Part shown: positions 43,424 to 51,783 of the stretch, piece after piece
Numbering within the stretch: the stretch's first letter is position 1
Layout of the letters: each line of letters begins with the position of its first letter
Origin: VRUE01 sp963699225
GTDB taxonomy: Bacteria > Actinomycetota > Thermoleophilia > Solirubrobacterales > 70-9
DNA length: 64,000 bases
Direction: 5' to 3'
NCBI GenBank assembly: GCA_963699225.1
Contig: OY969423.1
Span: 1,736,001 to 1,800,000, forward strand
Program-made: the position numbers and the translations under genes
Notes under the pieces: generated by a model
Database searches by the model: none
The model's input: only the letters and a program-made list of their open reading frames with translations
What the model was told of the DNA's origin: nothing

Positions 43424-44134
43424 ATGTCGGAAACGCCGAGCGCGCTCGACAGAGACGAGGAGATAGCCCCCGTAGTGCCCTTCCCGGGACTGCGCGCGAG
43501 GGCACCCCGCGAGCGCCTGCTGGAGGCGGTCCTGCTGGTCAGCGGCGAGCTCGGCTACGAGCAGGTCGCGGTCAAGCACGTGATCGAGCGGGCGAAGGCG
43601 AGCCGGGCGACCTTCTACAAGTACTTCGAGGACCGCGAGGACTGCTTCGCTCAGGCTTACGGCGATGCCAGCGAGTGGCTCTACCGCCGCCTGCTCGGCG
43701 CCGCCAAACGGCAGCCGACCTGGCGCGAGGGCCTGCGTGCGGCGATGGCCGAGCTGCTCGAGTTCTGCGCCAACCAGCCGGCAATCGCGAAAGCGATTTT
43801 TGTCGAGGTCCACGCGGCGGGCGAGCGTTCGCTCGCCCAACGGCGCGATCTGATGGAGCGCCTCTCCCGCGCACTTGACAGCGCGCGCCGCGAGATTCCC
43901 ACTCGCCAAGCTCCACCTCCTATTACGTCCACCTTCATGGTAGGGGCTATCGACACTCTTGTGTGCGCCAAGTTGATGGACGGCGACGCCGCCCGGGCAC
44001 CGGAGATGCTTCCTGGCCTCCTCTACTTCGTGGTGATGCAGTACTTCGGCGAGGACGCCGCCTGGGAAGAGATGACCTCAGCCTCAGTGGCGACCTGGCA
44101 TTCGCGACGCGACGCCGCGGCGCAGCTTCCGTAG
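43424..44134 (+). CDS. TetR/AcrR-family regulator (cluster member 4)
   Basis: 236 residues. The helix-turn-helix is at about 28-75 (RERLLEAVLLVSGELGYEQV ... ASRATFYKYFEDREDCFAQA). The C-terminal ligand domain has a central patch AKAIFVEVHAAGERS like the EAQAAGGE of the 42588 gene. It is divergent from that gene. ATG 43424 has no clear ribosome binding site. It faces a 374-base structured intergenic region on its 3' side. Confidence 0.85.
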   Translation: MSETPSALDRDEEIAPVVPFPGLRARAPRERLLEAVLLVSGELGYEQVAVKHVIERAKASRATFYKYFEDREDCFAQAYGDASEWLYRRLLGAAKRQPTWREGLRAAMAELLEFCANQPAIAKAIFVEVHAAGERSLAQRRDLMERLSRALDSARREIPTRQAPPPITSTFMVGAIDTLVCAKLMDGDAARAPEMLPGLLYFVVMQYFGEDAAWEEMTSASVATWHSRRDAAAQLP

Positions 44135-44508
44135 CTAGACGGAGGTCTCCGGCGCGGCGGGTCCTGTCACCGCAGGGGACCCCCCACCCCTTCCGGTCGC
44201 TAAAGCGTCCTCAGGGGCGGGCCCCCCTACCGTGCCACCCCCCGCGAGGAGCGTCTCCGGTCGAGCTATCCAAGCTCGAGGCGGGGTCGGGCGACGTGAA
44301 AACCCGATGACCACGGGCGGGCGGTCAGCTCTTCCGCGTGCGGCGGAGCTTCTCAGGCTCGATCGTTGCGCATGCAGCCGGGATGTTCACCTGTGACGTC
44401 TCTCGCGGGGGGTGGCGCGGTTTTGGGGGACCGTCCGAGGAGGCGGCGCAGCCGCCCCCGCAGGATGGTGGCACCAAAACGGCGACAGGACCCGCCGCGC
44501 CAGAGGCG
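44135..44508. other. Highly self-complementary intergenic region with 18-bp terminal inverted repeats
   Basis: 374 bases without a gene. GGCGCGGCGGGTCCTGTC (44151-44168) is the exact complement of 44484-44501, enclosing 315 bases like the ends of a miniature element. Inside, CCACCCCCCGCGAG pairs with CTCGCGGGGGGTGG, and GGCGGC-GCA-GCCGCC forms a tight hairpin. Bases 44161-44240 repeat the element found inside kgd. No open frame here has convincing codon structure. Confidence 0.6.
44161..44240. repeat. 80-bp repeat element, intergenic copy
   Basis: 70 of 80 bases are identical to 27421-27500 with no gap, including 29 identical bases at 44192-44220. This copy is not in a gene and overlaps the left terminal inverted repeat of the 44151-44501 region. 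Confidence 0.8.
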
Positions 44509-46077
44509 TTACAGGGGGATGTTCCCGTGCTTGCGCTTCGGCTGCTCCACCCTCTTGGATTGGAGCATCCGCAGCGCCTTGATCAGCTTGGGGCGCGTCT
44601 CGCGCGGCTCGATCACGTCGTCGATATAGCCGCGCTCGGCCGCCGAGTAGGGGTTGGCGAAGTGGGCCTTGTAGTCGTCGATCAGCTTCTGGCGGCGCTC
44701 GTCGGGCGTCGGCGAGGAGGCGATGTCCTTGCGGTAGATGATGTTGACCGCGCCCTCGGGGCCCATTACCGCGACCTCGGCGGTCGGCCAGGCGACGTTG
44801 TAGTCGGCCAGCATGTGCTTGGAGGCCATCACGTCGTAGGCACCGCCGTACGCCTTGCGGGTGACGACGGTGAGCTTAGGCACGGTCGCCTCGGTGTAGG
44901 CGTAAAGCAGCTTGGCCCCGTGGCGGATGATCCCGTTCCACTCCTGGTCGGTGCCGGGCAGGAAGCCAGGCACGTCGGTGAAGGTGAGGATGGGGACGTT
45001 GTAGGCGTCGCAGGTGCGAACGAAGCGGGCAGCCTTCTCCGAGGCCTCGATGTTGAGGACGCCGGCGAGGAAGGCGGGCTGGTTGCCGACGATCCCGACC
45101 GGGAAACCGTCGAGCCGCGAGAAGCCACAGACGATGTTCTTGGCGAAGTGCTCGTGGACCTCGAAGAACTCCTCGTCGTCGACGACGCGGGCGATCACTT
45201 CGCGCATGTCGTAGGGCTTGGAGGGATCGTCGGGGACCAGCGAGTCGAGCGAGTCGTCTTCGCGCTCGGGGTCGTCGGAGGGCTCAAAGCGGGGCGGTGC
45301 CTCGAGGTTGTTCGAGGGCAGGAAGCCGAGCAGGTAGCGGGCGTCCTCGAGGCAGCTCTCCTCGTCCTCGGAGGCAAAGTGGGCAACCCCCGACTTCGAG
45401 TTGTGGCTCATCGCCCCGCCGAGCTCCTCGAACTCGACTTCCTCGCCGGTCACCGTCTTGATCACTTCCGGCCCGGTGATGAACATGTGCGAGGTCTCCT
45501 TGACCATGAAGATGAAGTCGGTCATCGCCGGCGAGTAGACGGCCCCGCCGGCGCAGGGACCCATGATCAAGCTGATCTGCGGGATCACGCCCGAGCATTT
45601 GACGTTGCGGGCGAAGACGTCCCCGTAGGCGCCAAGCGAGACGACACCCTCTTGGATGCGAGCGCCGCCAGAGTCGTTGATGCCGACCACCGGCGCCCCC
45701 ACCGAGGCGGCGAGGTCCATCACCTTGCACATCTTCTCCGCCATCACCTCACCGAGGCTGCCGCCGAAGACGGTGAAGTCCTGTGAGAAGACGAAGACGG
45801 TGCGACCGTCGATCGTGCCGTGGCCGGTAACGACGGCGTCGCCCCAGGGCCGTTTCTTCTGCATCTCGAAGTCGTAGGTGCGGTGGCGCACGAAGGTGTC
45901 GAGCTCCTCGAAGGAGCCGGGATCGAGCAGCTTCTCGACCCGCTCGCGGGCAGTTAACTTGCCCTTTGCGTGCTGCTTCTCCACCGCCTCCTCGGAAGCC
46001 GAGTTGACCGCAGCGTCGCGCAGCTCGCGCAGGTAGGAGATCTTCTCCTCGTGGGTGACCGGATTCTTCTCGCGCAT
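44509..46077 (-). CDS. pccB: Acyl-CoA (propionyl-CoA) carboxylase beta subunit
   Basis: 522 residues, a full carboxyltransferase. The N-half has GARIQEGVVSLGAYGDVF and IMGPCAGGAVYSPAMTDFIF (acyl-CoA oxyanion hole). The C-half has VGIVGNQPAFLAGVLNIEAS and RKAYGGAYDVMASKHM with AWPTAEVAVMGPEGAVNIIY. This matches the PccB/AccD5 type that carboxylates propionyl-CoA with a separate biotin-carrying alpha subunit, not seen here. ATG 46077 is chosen because upstream residues lack similarity and TAGACT lies 10 bases before. Methylmalonyl-CoA mutase at 47460 would use the product. Confidence 0.88.
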   Translation of the reverse strand: MREKNPVTHEEKISYLRELRDAAVNSASEEAVEKQHAKGKLTARERVEKLLDPGSFEELDTFVRHRTYDFEMQKKRPWGDAVVTGHGTIDGRTVFVFSQDFTVFGGSLGEVMAEKMCKVMDLAASVGAPVVGINDSGGARIQEGVVSLGAYGDVFARNVKCSGVIPQISLIMGPCAGGAVYSPAMTDFIFMVKETSHMFITGPEVIKTVTGEEVEFEELGGAMSHNSKSGVAHFASEDEESCLEDARYLLGFLPSNNLEAPPRFEPSDDPEREDDSLDSLVPDDPSKPYDMREVIARVVDDEEFFEVHEHFAKNIVCGFSRLDGFPVGIVGNQPAFLAGVLNIEASEKAARFVRTCDAYNVPILTFTDVPGFLPGTDQEWNGIIRHGAKLLYAYTEATVPKLTVVTRKAYGGAYDVMASKHMLADYNVAWPTAEVAVMGPEGAVNIIYRKDIASSPTPDERRQKLIDDYKAHFANPYSAAERGYIDDVIEPRETRPKLIKALRMLQSKRVEQPKRKHGNIPL

Positions 46078-46087
46078 TGGGCGCGGA

Positions 46088-46093
46088 AGTCTA
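46088..46093 (-). promoter_or_regulatory. -10 hexamer TAGACT of the carboxylase gene
   Basis: TAGACT on the minus strand ends 10 bases before ATG 46077. No ribosome binding site is present between them. Confidence 0.4.
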
Positions 46094-46123
46094 TTTACCC
46101 GCGCCGCTGAAGGCCGCGATGCC

Positions 46124-46339
46124 TCAGGCGCTGCCGAAGGGCTGCTTCTGCGGTTCGGCAAGACGGTCGAGCAGTCGCTCGAGATCGGCCTCGGCGAGAC
46201 CGGAGCCATCCTCGGCCCGCAACTCGACCCGCGTGCCGAAGCCCTTCTCGGCCATCGTCACCTCGACGCCTTCGACCTCGGCGATCAGCTCAGCCAGCTC
46301 CGGCTCGGACTTCATCAGTGTGCGCGCGGCCTCGATCAT
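46124..46339 (-). CDS. Small acidic protein upstream of the carboxylase
   Basis: 71 residues starting MIEAARTLMKSEPELAELIA. EVEGVEVTMAEKGFGTRVEL and a final amphipathic helix (LAEADLERLLDRLAEP) follow. It lies 46 bases upstream of the carboxylase gene on the same strand. Actinobacterial acyl-CoA carboxylases often have a small epsilon subunit encoded nearby, but I do not see a clear epsilon signature. ATG 46378 is an alternative start (84 residues); ATG 46339 has GGTGGAAG in front. Confidence 0.5.
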   Translation of the reverse strand: MIEAARTLMKSEPELAELIAEVEGVEVTMAEKGFGTRVELRAEDGSGLAEADLERLLDRLAEPQKQPFGSA

Positions 46340-46417
46340 TGGGGCCGCTTCCACCCCCGTCGCGCCGTTCCTTCCCACCCTGGACGCTTGGGCGAGTCCG
46401 TTCAGGGGGAGAGTGGG

Positions 46418-46467
46418 CGCCCATCCGACATTGACCCACTTCAGGTGTGATCAATGTCGGATGGGCG
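46418..46467. repeat. Palindrome with 17-bp perfect arms over a start codon
   Basis: CGCCCATCCGACATTGA (46418-46434) is exactly complementary to TCAATGTCGGATGGGCG (46451-46467), loop 16 bases. The right arm contains the ATG (46454) and first codons of the AbiEi/DUF559-like gene. Confidence 0.7.
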
Positions 46468-47377
46468 TAAGTACAAGCGAAGTAGGCAGGCCTGGGAACT
46501 GGCCGGGCGACAGCACGGGGTGGTTGCGCGTCGGCAGCTGCTGGCGCTGGGGTACAGCAAGAGGGCCATCGAGCATCGAGTGACGCGGGGGAGGCTGCAT
46601 CAAGTCACGCCGGGTGTTTACGCGGTGGGCTGGCCGGAGATGACCCGAGAGCGCCGCTGGATGACGGCCGTCCTTGTCGGTGGCGAAGGGGCCGCACTGA
46701 GCCACCGCAGCGCGGCCGCCCTATGGGAAGTCGGAGCGGAGAGAGTCGGGATCACCGACATGAGCGTGCCCCGCCACACAAAGCTGTCTCGAGCGGGCAT
46801 TCGAGTGCGGTCTCGCCCGGCGCTACACGCGGCAGAGATCGTCCATCGCCGGAACATCCCGGTCACGGACATAGTGCGAACGCTGATCGACGTTGCCGCG
46901 GAATCGGGCTTGGCCGTCGTCGAGCGAGCAGTTAACGAGGCGGACAAGCGCGATCTCATCACCCCGGACGAGCTGCGCCTGAAACTCACCGGCCACGCCG
47001 GCGAGGCGGGTGTTCGGCCATTGCGCCAGCTCCTCGATAGGTACACCTTCCGCCTCTCGGACTCCGACCTGGAGGTTCTCTTCCGCCCGATCGCAGAGTC
47101 GGCGGGCCTTCTCGTCCCGTCGACCAAACAGATCGTGAACGGCTTCGAAGTCGACTTCTTCTGGCCGGATCTGGGCCTCGTAGTCGAGACCGACGGGCTT
47201 AGGTACCACCGCACGCCCTCGACGCAGGCGCGCGACGCCCGCCGCGACCGCACCCATGTCCTCGCCGGAATGACCCCCCTACGCTTCACTCACTACGAGA
47301 TCAAGTACGAGCCCCACCGCGTCCGCGAAGCCCTCGAGCGTGCCGCCCGGCTCCTCTGCGAGCGCAAGCAACATTGA
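46454..47377 (+). CDS. AbiEi-like winged-helix / DUF559 endonuclease-like protein
   Basis: 307 residues. The N-terminus (about 15-60: LAGRQHGVVARRQLLALGYS ... RLHQVTPGVYAVG) is the winged-helix domain of AbiEi-type antitoxins. The C-terminus (about 230-305: FEVDFFWPDLGLVVETDGLR, RRDRTHVLAGMTPLRFTH) has the E-x-D ... D pattern of Vsr/DUF559 nucleases. This two-domain form is common and often solitary in actinobacteria; no AbiEii-type toxin is adjacent. The start lies inside a 17-bp-arm palindrome, a plausible autoregulatory site. No ribosome binding site is evident. Confidence 0.7.
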   Translation: MSDGRKYKRSRQAWELAGRQHGVVARRQLLALGYSKRAIEHRVTRGRLHQVTPGVYAVGWPEMTRERRWMTAVLVGGEGAALSHRSAAALWEVGAERVGITDMSVPRHTKLSRAGIRVRSRPALHAAEIVHRRNIPVTDIVRTLIDVAAESGLAVVERAVNEADKRDLITPDELRLKLTGHAGEAGVRPLRQLLDRYTFRLSDSDLEVLFRPIAESAGLLVPSTKQIVNGFEVDFFWPDLGLVVETDGLRYHRTPSTQARDARRDRTHVLAGMTPLRFTHYEIKYEPHRVREALERAARLLCERKQH

Positions 47378-47404
47378 CCACACCAGGGTGTGGAAGATTC
47401 TTCC
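47378..47404 (+). terminator. Two adjacent hairpins after the AbiEi-like gene
   Basis: CCACACC-AG-GGTGTGG (47378-47393) starts right at the stop codon and runs into GGAAGATTCTTCC (47392-47404), a second dyad. It lies between convergent genes and may act in both directions. Confidence 0.5.
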
Positions 47405-47459
47405 TACACGAATCCTGACCGTTGAGGGGAGCCGCGCGGGACAGGGTTCGAGGGGCGCG

Positions 47460-49085
47460 CTAGAAGAAAGCCCCGCCCTTGTATTCGCCGAAGACGTCGC
47501 GCATCGCGCCGCAGACCTCGCCGATCGAGGCGTCGGCGGCGAGCGCGGCGCGGATCGGGTGCAGCAGGTTGCCCTCGCCGCGGGCGACGTCGCGCAGGGA
47601 CTCGAGCTTGGCCTCGACGGCCGCCTCGTCGCGGCGCTCCTTGAAGGCCTTCAGCCGGGCCAGCTGGCTCTGCTCGGCCTCGGGGTCGACGCGGAGGATG
47701 TCGACGTCGTCAACCTGGTCGGTGACGTACTTGTTGACGCCGACGATGATGTCCTGGCCGCTGCGGTAGCGCTCGTGGTAGCTGTGCGCGGACTCCTCGA
47801 TCTCGCGCTGCATGAACTCCAGCGCCTCGACCGAGCCACCGAGCTCTTCGACCTTCTCCATCAGCTCCAAGGAGCGCGCTTCTACCTCGTCGGTTAGCGA
47901 CTCAACGAAATAGGAGCCGGCGAAGGGATCCACGGTGTCGGCGGCACCGGACTCATGAGCCAGCACTTGCTGGGTGCGCAGGGCGATCCGGGCAGAGCGC
48001 TCGGTCGGCAGCGCCAGGGCCTCGTCGAAGCCGTTGGTGTGCAGGCTCTGGGTGCCTCCGCAAACGGCGGCGAAGCCCTGCAGGGCGACACGGATGATGT
48101 TTACCTCGGGCTGCTGGGCCTGCAGCGTCACGCCCCCGGTCTGGGTGTGGAAGCGGATCTTCATCGAGTTCGGGTCCTGCGCCCCAAAGCGCTCGGCGAC
48201 GATCTTCGCCCACATCCGCCGCACCGCGCGGAACTTGGCGATCTCCTGGAAGACCTGGTTGTGGCCGTTGAAGAAGAAGGCTAGGCGGGGCGCGAACTCG
48301 TCGATCTTCAGACCGCGCTCGAGCGCCGCTTCGACGTAGGCGATCGCGTTGGAGAGCGTGAACGCCACCTCCTGCACTGCCGAGCAGCCCTTCTCGCGGA
48401 TGTGGTAACCGGAGATCGAGATCGTGTTCCACTTCGGCACGTTCTGGTGGCAGTACTCGAAGATGTCGGTAGTGAGGCGCATCGTCGGCACCGGCGGGTA
48501 GATGTAGTTGCCGCGCGCCATGTACTCCTTGAGCACGTCGTTTTGGACCGTGCCGCGCAGCTTCTCCGACGGCACGCCCTGTTCCTCGCCAACCAGCTCG
48601 TAGAGCAGCAGCAGGACCGCCGCCGGCGCGTTGATCGTCATCGAGGTCGAGACGCTGTCGAGCGGGATCTGATCGAAGCAGATCCGCATGTCCTCGATCG
48701 TGTCGATCGGGACGCCGGTGCGGCCGACCTCGCCGTGGCAAAGCGGATCGTCGGAATCCCGGCCGAGCTGGGTCGGCAGGTCGAAGGCCATCGAGAGCCC
48801 AGTCGAGCCGTGCTCGATCAGGTAGCGGTAGCGCTCGTTGGTGTCCTCCGGCGTGGCGAAGCCGGCGTACTGGCGCATCGTCCAAAGCCGATCGCGGTAC
48901 ATCCCCTCGTGGATGCCGCGGGTGAAGGGCGGCGCACCAGGCTCACCGAGGCGTTCCTCCAGCCCTGGCGCCACATCATCGGCGTCATAGACGCGCTCTA
49001 TTTCGATGCCGGAGTCGGTGAAGACGCGCTCATCATCCGGCCCAACAATTGGGGCGATCGTGCGGTGGGTCTCTTCGGTAGCCAT
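47460..49085 (-). CDS. Methylmalonyl-CoA mutase large subunit (no B12 domain)
   Basis: 541 residues, mutase TIM barrel only. RQYAGFATPEDTNERYRYLI keeps the Tyr that marks methylmalonyl-CoA rather than isobutyryl-CoA mutases (Phe there). FDLPTQLGRDSD, RFHTQTGGVTLQAQQPEVNI and CGGTQSLHTNGFDEAL are family signatures. The C-terminal B12-binding domain is missing, so a separate small subunit is needed; none is seen in this window. It would convert methylmalonyl-CoA from the nearby carboxylase to succinyl-CoA. ATG 49085 has TATCCT 6 bases upstream; the upstream ATG 49109 is less likely. Confidence 0.88.
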   Translation of the reverse strand: MATEETHRTIAPIVGPDDERVFTDSGIEIERVYDADDVAPGLEERLGEPGAPPFTRGIHEGMYRDRLWTMRQYAGFATPEDTNERYRYLIEHGSTGLSMAFDLPTQLGRDSDDPLCHGEVGRTGVPIDTIEDMRICFDQIPLDSVSTSMTINAPAAVLLLLYELVGEEQGVPSEKLRGTVQNDVLKEYMARGNYIYPPVPTMRLTTDIFEYCHQNVPKWNTISISGYHIREKGCSAVQEVAFTLSNAIAYVEAALERGLKIDEFAPRLAFFFNGHNQVFQEIAKFRAVRRMWAKIVAERFGAQDPNSMKIRFHTQTGGVTLQAQQPEVNIIRVALQGFAAVCGGTQSLHTNGFDEALALPTERSARIALRTQQVLAHESGAADTVDPFAGSYFVESLTDEVEARSLELMEKVEELGGSVEALEFMQREIEESAHSYHERYRSGQDIIVGVNKYVTDQVDDVDILRVDPEAEQSQLARLKAFKERRDEAAVEAKLESLRDVARGEGNLLHPIRAALAADASIGEVCGAMRDVFGEYKGGAFF

Positions 49086-49091
49086 GGCGAC

Positions 49092-49097
49092 AGGATA
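49092..49097 (-). promoter_or_regulatory. -10 hexamer TATCCT of the mutase gene
   Basis: On the minus strand TATCCT ends 6 bases before ATG 49085, with no ribosome binding site. Confidence 0.45.
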
Positions 49098-49284
49098 TGC
49101 GGAGCGCACTTAGCTGCCCTTTACCAGGCCTCCCGATGATGCTCTAATTGATTCGATCGATTTATTTGCATCTGTAAGTTCCCTTCTGTACCTTCGCTCG
49201 TACCGGAGAGGTATTCAGCGATAACCAGATTTGTGGACTCGAACAGGCATGGCATCGAGCCATGCGGGGAAAAGGGAGAGGGAG

Positions 49285-50655
49285 ATGTCGCAGTTGGCCA
49301 GTCGCAGCGCTCCGCAACTTCTGCCGCCGTTCTGGCCGGTCGACGATCAGCACGGCGTCGGCCATGTGCGCCTCGACGGCGAGCCGCCGGCCAACGCTGC
49401 CGAGGTGATGCCGCTACTGCTCCAGCTCGCCGCCCAGAGCGACGCGATGCGCAGCCTGCAGAGCGCCGAGGGCGAGACCCTCTCCGATAGCGCCGCCTCT
49501 GTGCTGCGCGGCGAGATGGCTGAGCTGATGCGTGAGCTGGCCGACCTGCTCGACGAGGATTCCGCCGCGGCGGTCCGCCTGCGCGCCAAGGGGCTTGCCG
49601 GCGGCATCGAGCACCGCGAGATGACCCTCGAGATCGCCCGCAACGGCCCGCCGCCGGCACTCGAGATCGTCTGCGGCCCACTCTGCACGTGGCGGATGAA
49701 GACCCGCATCGGCCTGCACTCGTTCCTCGCCGCCGCCCGCGACGAGCGCCAGCAGGGGCTGCTGAACGACCTTGATGACTCCCTCGAGCAAGCATTGGCC
49801 TCAGTCGAAGCCGAAATTGGCGCCAACGGGATGCGTGTGCCCTTCAAGCTGCCGATGAACGTAACCAACCTGCTGGTCTCCGCCGGCGAGGCAGCGGGTC
49901 ACCCGAAGCACTTCGCCTACTTCATGCCAGAGGACGAATGGGTCGACGGGCTGCCGATCGAGGAACAGCGCACGCTCTATATGCGCAACGTTCACCTCGC
50001 TCGCTACTCGGTGATCACGATCCCGCTCGCCGAAAAGCTCCTGAGTGGACCGATGCGGGCGGCAGACGTGCCGATCGCGGACACCTTGATGCCCTGGATC
50101 CGCGGCCACGATCACGGCCACAACGTAGTCGTGCCCGCCACTTGTTACGACGAGTGGATGGAGACGCTGGGGATCGAGCCCTTCATGGCCCTGCAGGAGG
50201 CGATCGCGGACGTCTACGGCTTCCTGATGACGATCTCCGACGCTTGGCTGGGTATCACCGGGGTGAGCCGCCTCGATATGTGCGCGACGCACATCGCCGA
50301 GCTGCTCCACTACCTGCGCCGCGGGCCGAAGTACTACGGCGACCCCGGCGCCGCCTACGTCGAACTCAGCTTCCTCGCCGAGAACGGCTTCGTCGAGATC
50401 GACGGTGCCGGTCGAATCAGCTGGAACGAGGAGGACTTCTGCCGTGGCATGGCCGCCCTGGCGAGCGCCCTGACCGAGTCGACGGTCGGCGCCCCCGACG
50501 AGACCGGCTCCGAAGCCCTCCTCGAGCGCTACGGCTGGCCGACCGAGACGGCCGCGATGCGCACCTTCAACGCGATGCGCGAGGAGCTGACCAACGTCCC
50601 CACCTCGATCGCCTTCTACAGGACGAGCGACGTGACGGCTCCGGTTGCGGCTTAG
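49285..50655 (+). CDS. Uncharacterised protein with clustered His/Glu motifs
   Basis: 456 residues; I recall DUF6421-type actinobacterial proteins as similar, but am not sure. The central region has WIRGHDHGHNVVVP (His275, His277, His279), QEAIADVYGF (Glu305, Asp309) and CATHIAELLHYLRRGPKYY (His336, His342). A His cluster followed by E-x3-D and more His looks like a metal site, possibly hydrolytic; the spacing does not match a named peptidase. The N-terminal third is helical. ATG 49285 has GGGAGAGGGAG directly upstream. A hairpin GCATGGC-ATCGA-GCCATGC (49247-49265) lies in the leader. Confidence 0.6.
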   Translation: MSQLASRSAPQLLPPFWPVDDQHGVGHVRLDGEPPANAAEVMPLLLQLAAQSDAMRSLQSAEGETLSDSAASVLRGEMAELMRELADLLDEDSAAAVRLRAKGLAGGIEHREMTLEIARNGPPPALEIVCGPLCTWRMKTRIGLHSFLAAARDERQQGLLNDLDDSLEQALASVEAEIGANGMRVPFKLPMNVTNLLVSAGEAAGHPKHFAYFMPEDEWVDGLPIEEQRTLYMRNVHLARYSVITIPLAEKLLSGPMRAADVPIADTLMPWIRGHDHGHNVVVPATCYDEWMETLGIEPFMALQEAIADVYGFLMTISDAWLGITGVSRLDMCATHIAELLHYLRRGPKYYGDPGAAYVELSFLAENGFVEIDGAGRISWNEEDFCRGMAALASALTESTVGAPDETGSEALLERYGWPTETAAMRTFNAMREELTNVPTSIAFYRTSDVTAPVAA

Positions 50656-50659
50656 CTAG

Positions 50660-51607
50660 CTAGTCCGAGGCGCCGGCCAGGCGCTCGACGCCGGACTTCT
50701 CGATCGTCATCTTCAGCCCCTCGCGCAGCTCAATCGACGGTTCCCAACCGAGCAGCTCACGCGCCCGGGTGATGTCGGGGCGACGCTGCTGGGGATCATC
50801 GGTCGGCAGCGGCTCGAAGATGATCTCGGAGCTCGACTCGGTCACCTCGATCACGGTCTTGGCCAGCTCCAGCAAGGTGAACTCGTCCGGGTTGCCGATG
50901 TTGACCGGCCCGTGCACGTCGGACTCGGCCAGGGCGACGATGCCGCGGATCAGGTCGTCGACGTAACAGAAGCTGCGGGTCTGGTCGCCCTCGCCGAAGA
51001 CCGTCAGCGGCCGGTCCTCGAGCGCCTGGCGGAAGAAGGTCGGGATCGCGCGGCCGTCGTGGGCGCGCATGCGCGGGCCATAGGTGTTGAAGATGCGCAC
51101 GATCGAGGTGTCGACGCCCTGCTGGCGGTGGTAGGCCATCGTCATTGCCTCGGCGTAGCGCTTGGCCTCGTCATAGACGCCGCGCGGGCCGATCGGATTG
51201 ACGTGCCCCCAGTAGTCCTCGGTCTGCGGGTGAACTTTGGGATCGCCGTAGACCTCGCTGGTCGAAGCGATCAGGAAGCGGGCGCGCTTGAACTTGGCGA
51301 CGCCGAGCATGTGGTGGGTGCCGTGCGAGCCGACCTTGAGCGTGTGCAGCGGCAGCCGCAGGTAGTCGATCGGGCTGGCCGGCGAAGCGAGGTGGTAGAC
51401 GAAATCGACGTCCTCGGGGATATCGACGTAATCGATGATGTCGATGTGGCGGAAATCGAAGGCCGGGTCCCGGATGTGCTCGATGTTCTGTAGCGAACCG
51501 GTCTCGAGGTTGTCGATACAGATGACCCGATGGCCCTCGCCAAGCAGGTGCTCGCAGAGGTGCGAGCCAAGGAAACCGGCGCCGCCGGTGACTACGCAAG
51601 TGCTCAT
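50660..51607 (-). CDS. UDP-glucuronate decarboxylase-like NAD-dependent epimerase
   Basis: 315 residues, an extended SDR. The NAD site is VVTGGAGFLGSHL (about 5-17), followed by YHLASPASPIDYLRLPLHTL, STSEVYGDP, the catalytic YDEAKRYAEA (Tyr-x3-Lys) and RIFNTYGPRMRAHDGRAIP. YLRLPLHTLKVGSHGTHH with RPDITRARELLGWEP is typical of UDP-xylose synthases, which convert UDP-glucuronate to UDP-xylose. ATG 51607 is the first Met before the Rossmann strand; the frame runs further upstream without similarity. The product would feed envelope polysaccharide. Confidence 0.85.
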   Translation of the reverse strand: MSTCVVTGGAGFLGSHLCEHLLGEGHRVICIDNLETGSLQNIEHIRDPAFDFRHIDIIDYVDIPEDVDFVYHLASPASPIDYLRLPLHTLKVGSHGTHHMLGVAKFKRARFLIASTSEVYGDPKVHPQTEDYWGHVNPIGPRGVYDEAKRYAEAMTMAYHRQQGVDTSIVRIFNTYGPRMRAHDGRAIPTFFRQALEDRPLTVFGEGDQTRSFCYVDDLIRGIVALAESDVHGPVNIGNPDEFTLLELAKTVIEVTESSSEIIFEPLPTDDPQQRRPDITRARELLGWEPSIELREGLKMTIEKSGVERLAGASD

Positions 51608-51783
51608 TGCGCGGATGCTACCTGCCGACCGAGAGAGGAGGACCGCCGATAGAGATCTCTGCAATTTGCACTGATTTACCCCGGTCACTCGTCCAGGTGG
51701 GGGGCGAGTTCTGTGTCCGCACCGGATTGGCTTGCCATGTTTGGACGGCCGATCTGAACCGGTGCAGGGGAGCCCAGCGGGAA

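Noticed and set aside
44135..44508. Short open frames in the structured region, including one sharing RSLKRPQGR with a frame in kgd
   Set aside because: The peptide similarity comes from the DNA repeat and lies out of frame with kgd. No start, ribosome binding site or codon bias supports translation.
47445..47460. GGTTCGAGG as a tRNA T-arm
   Set aside because: No matching acceptor or anticodon stem lies within 80 bases.
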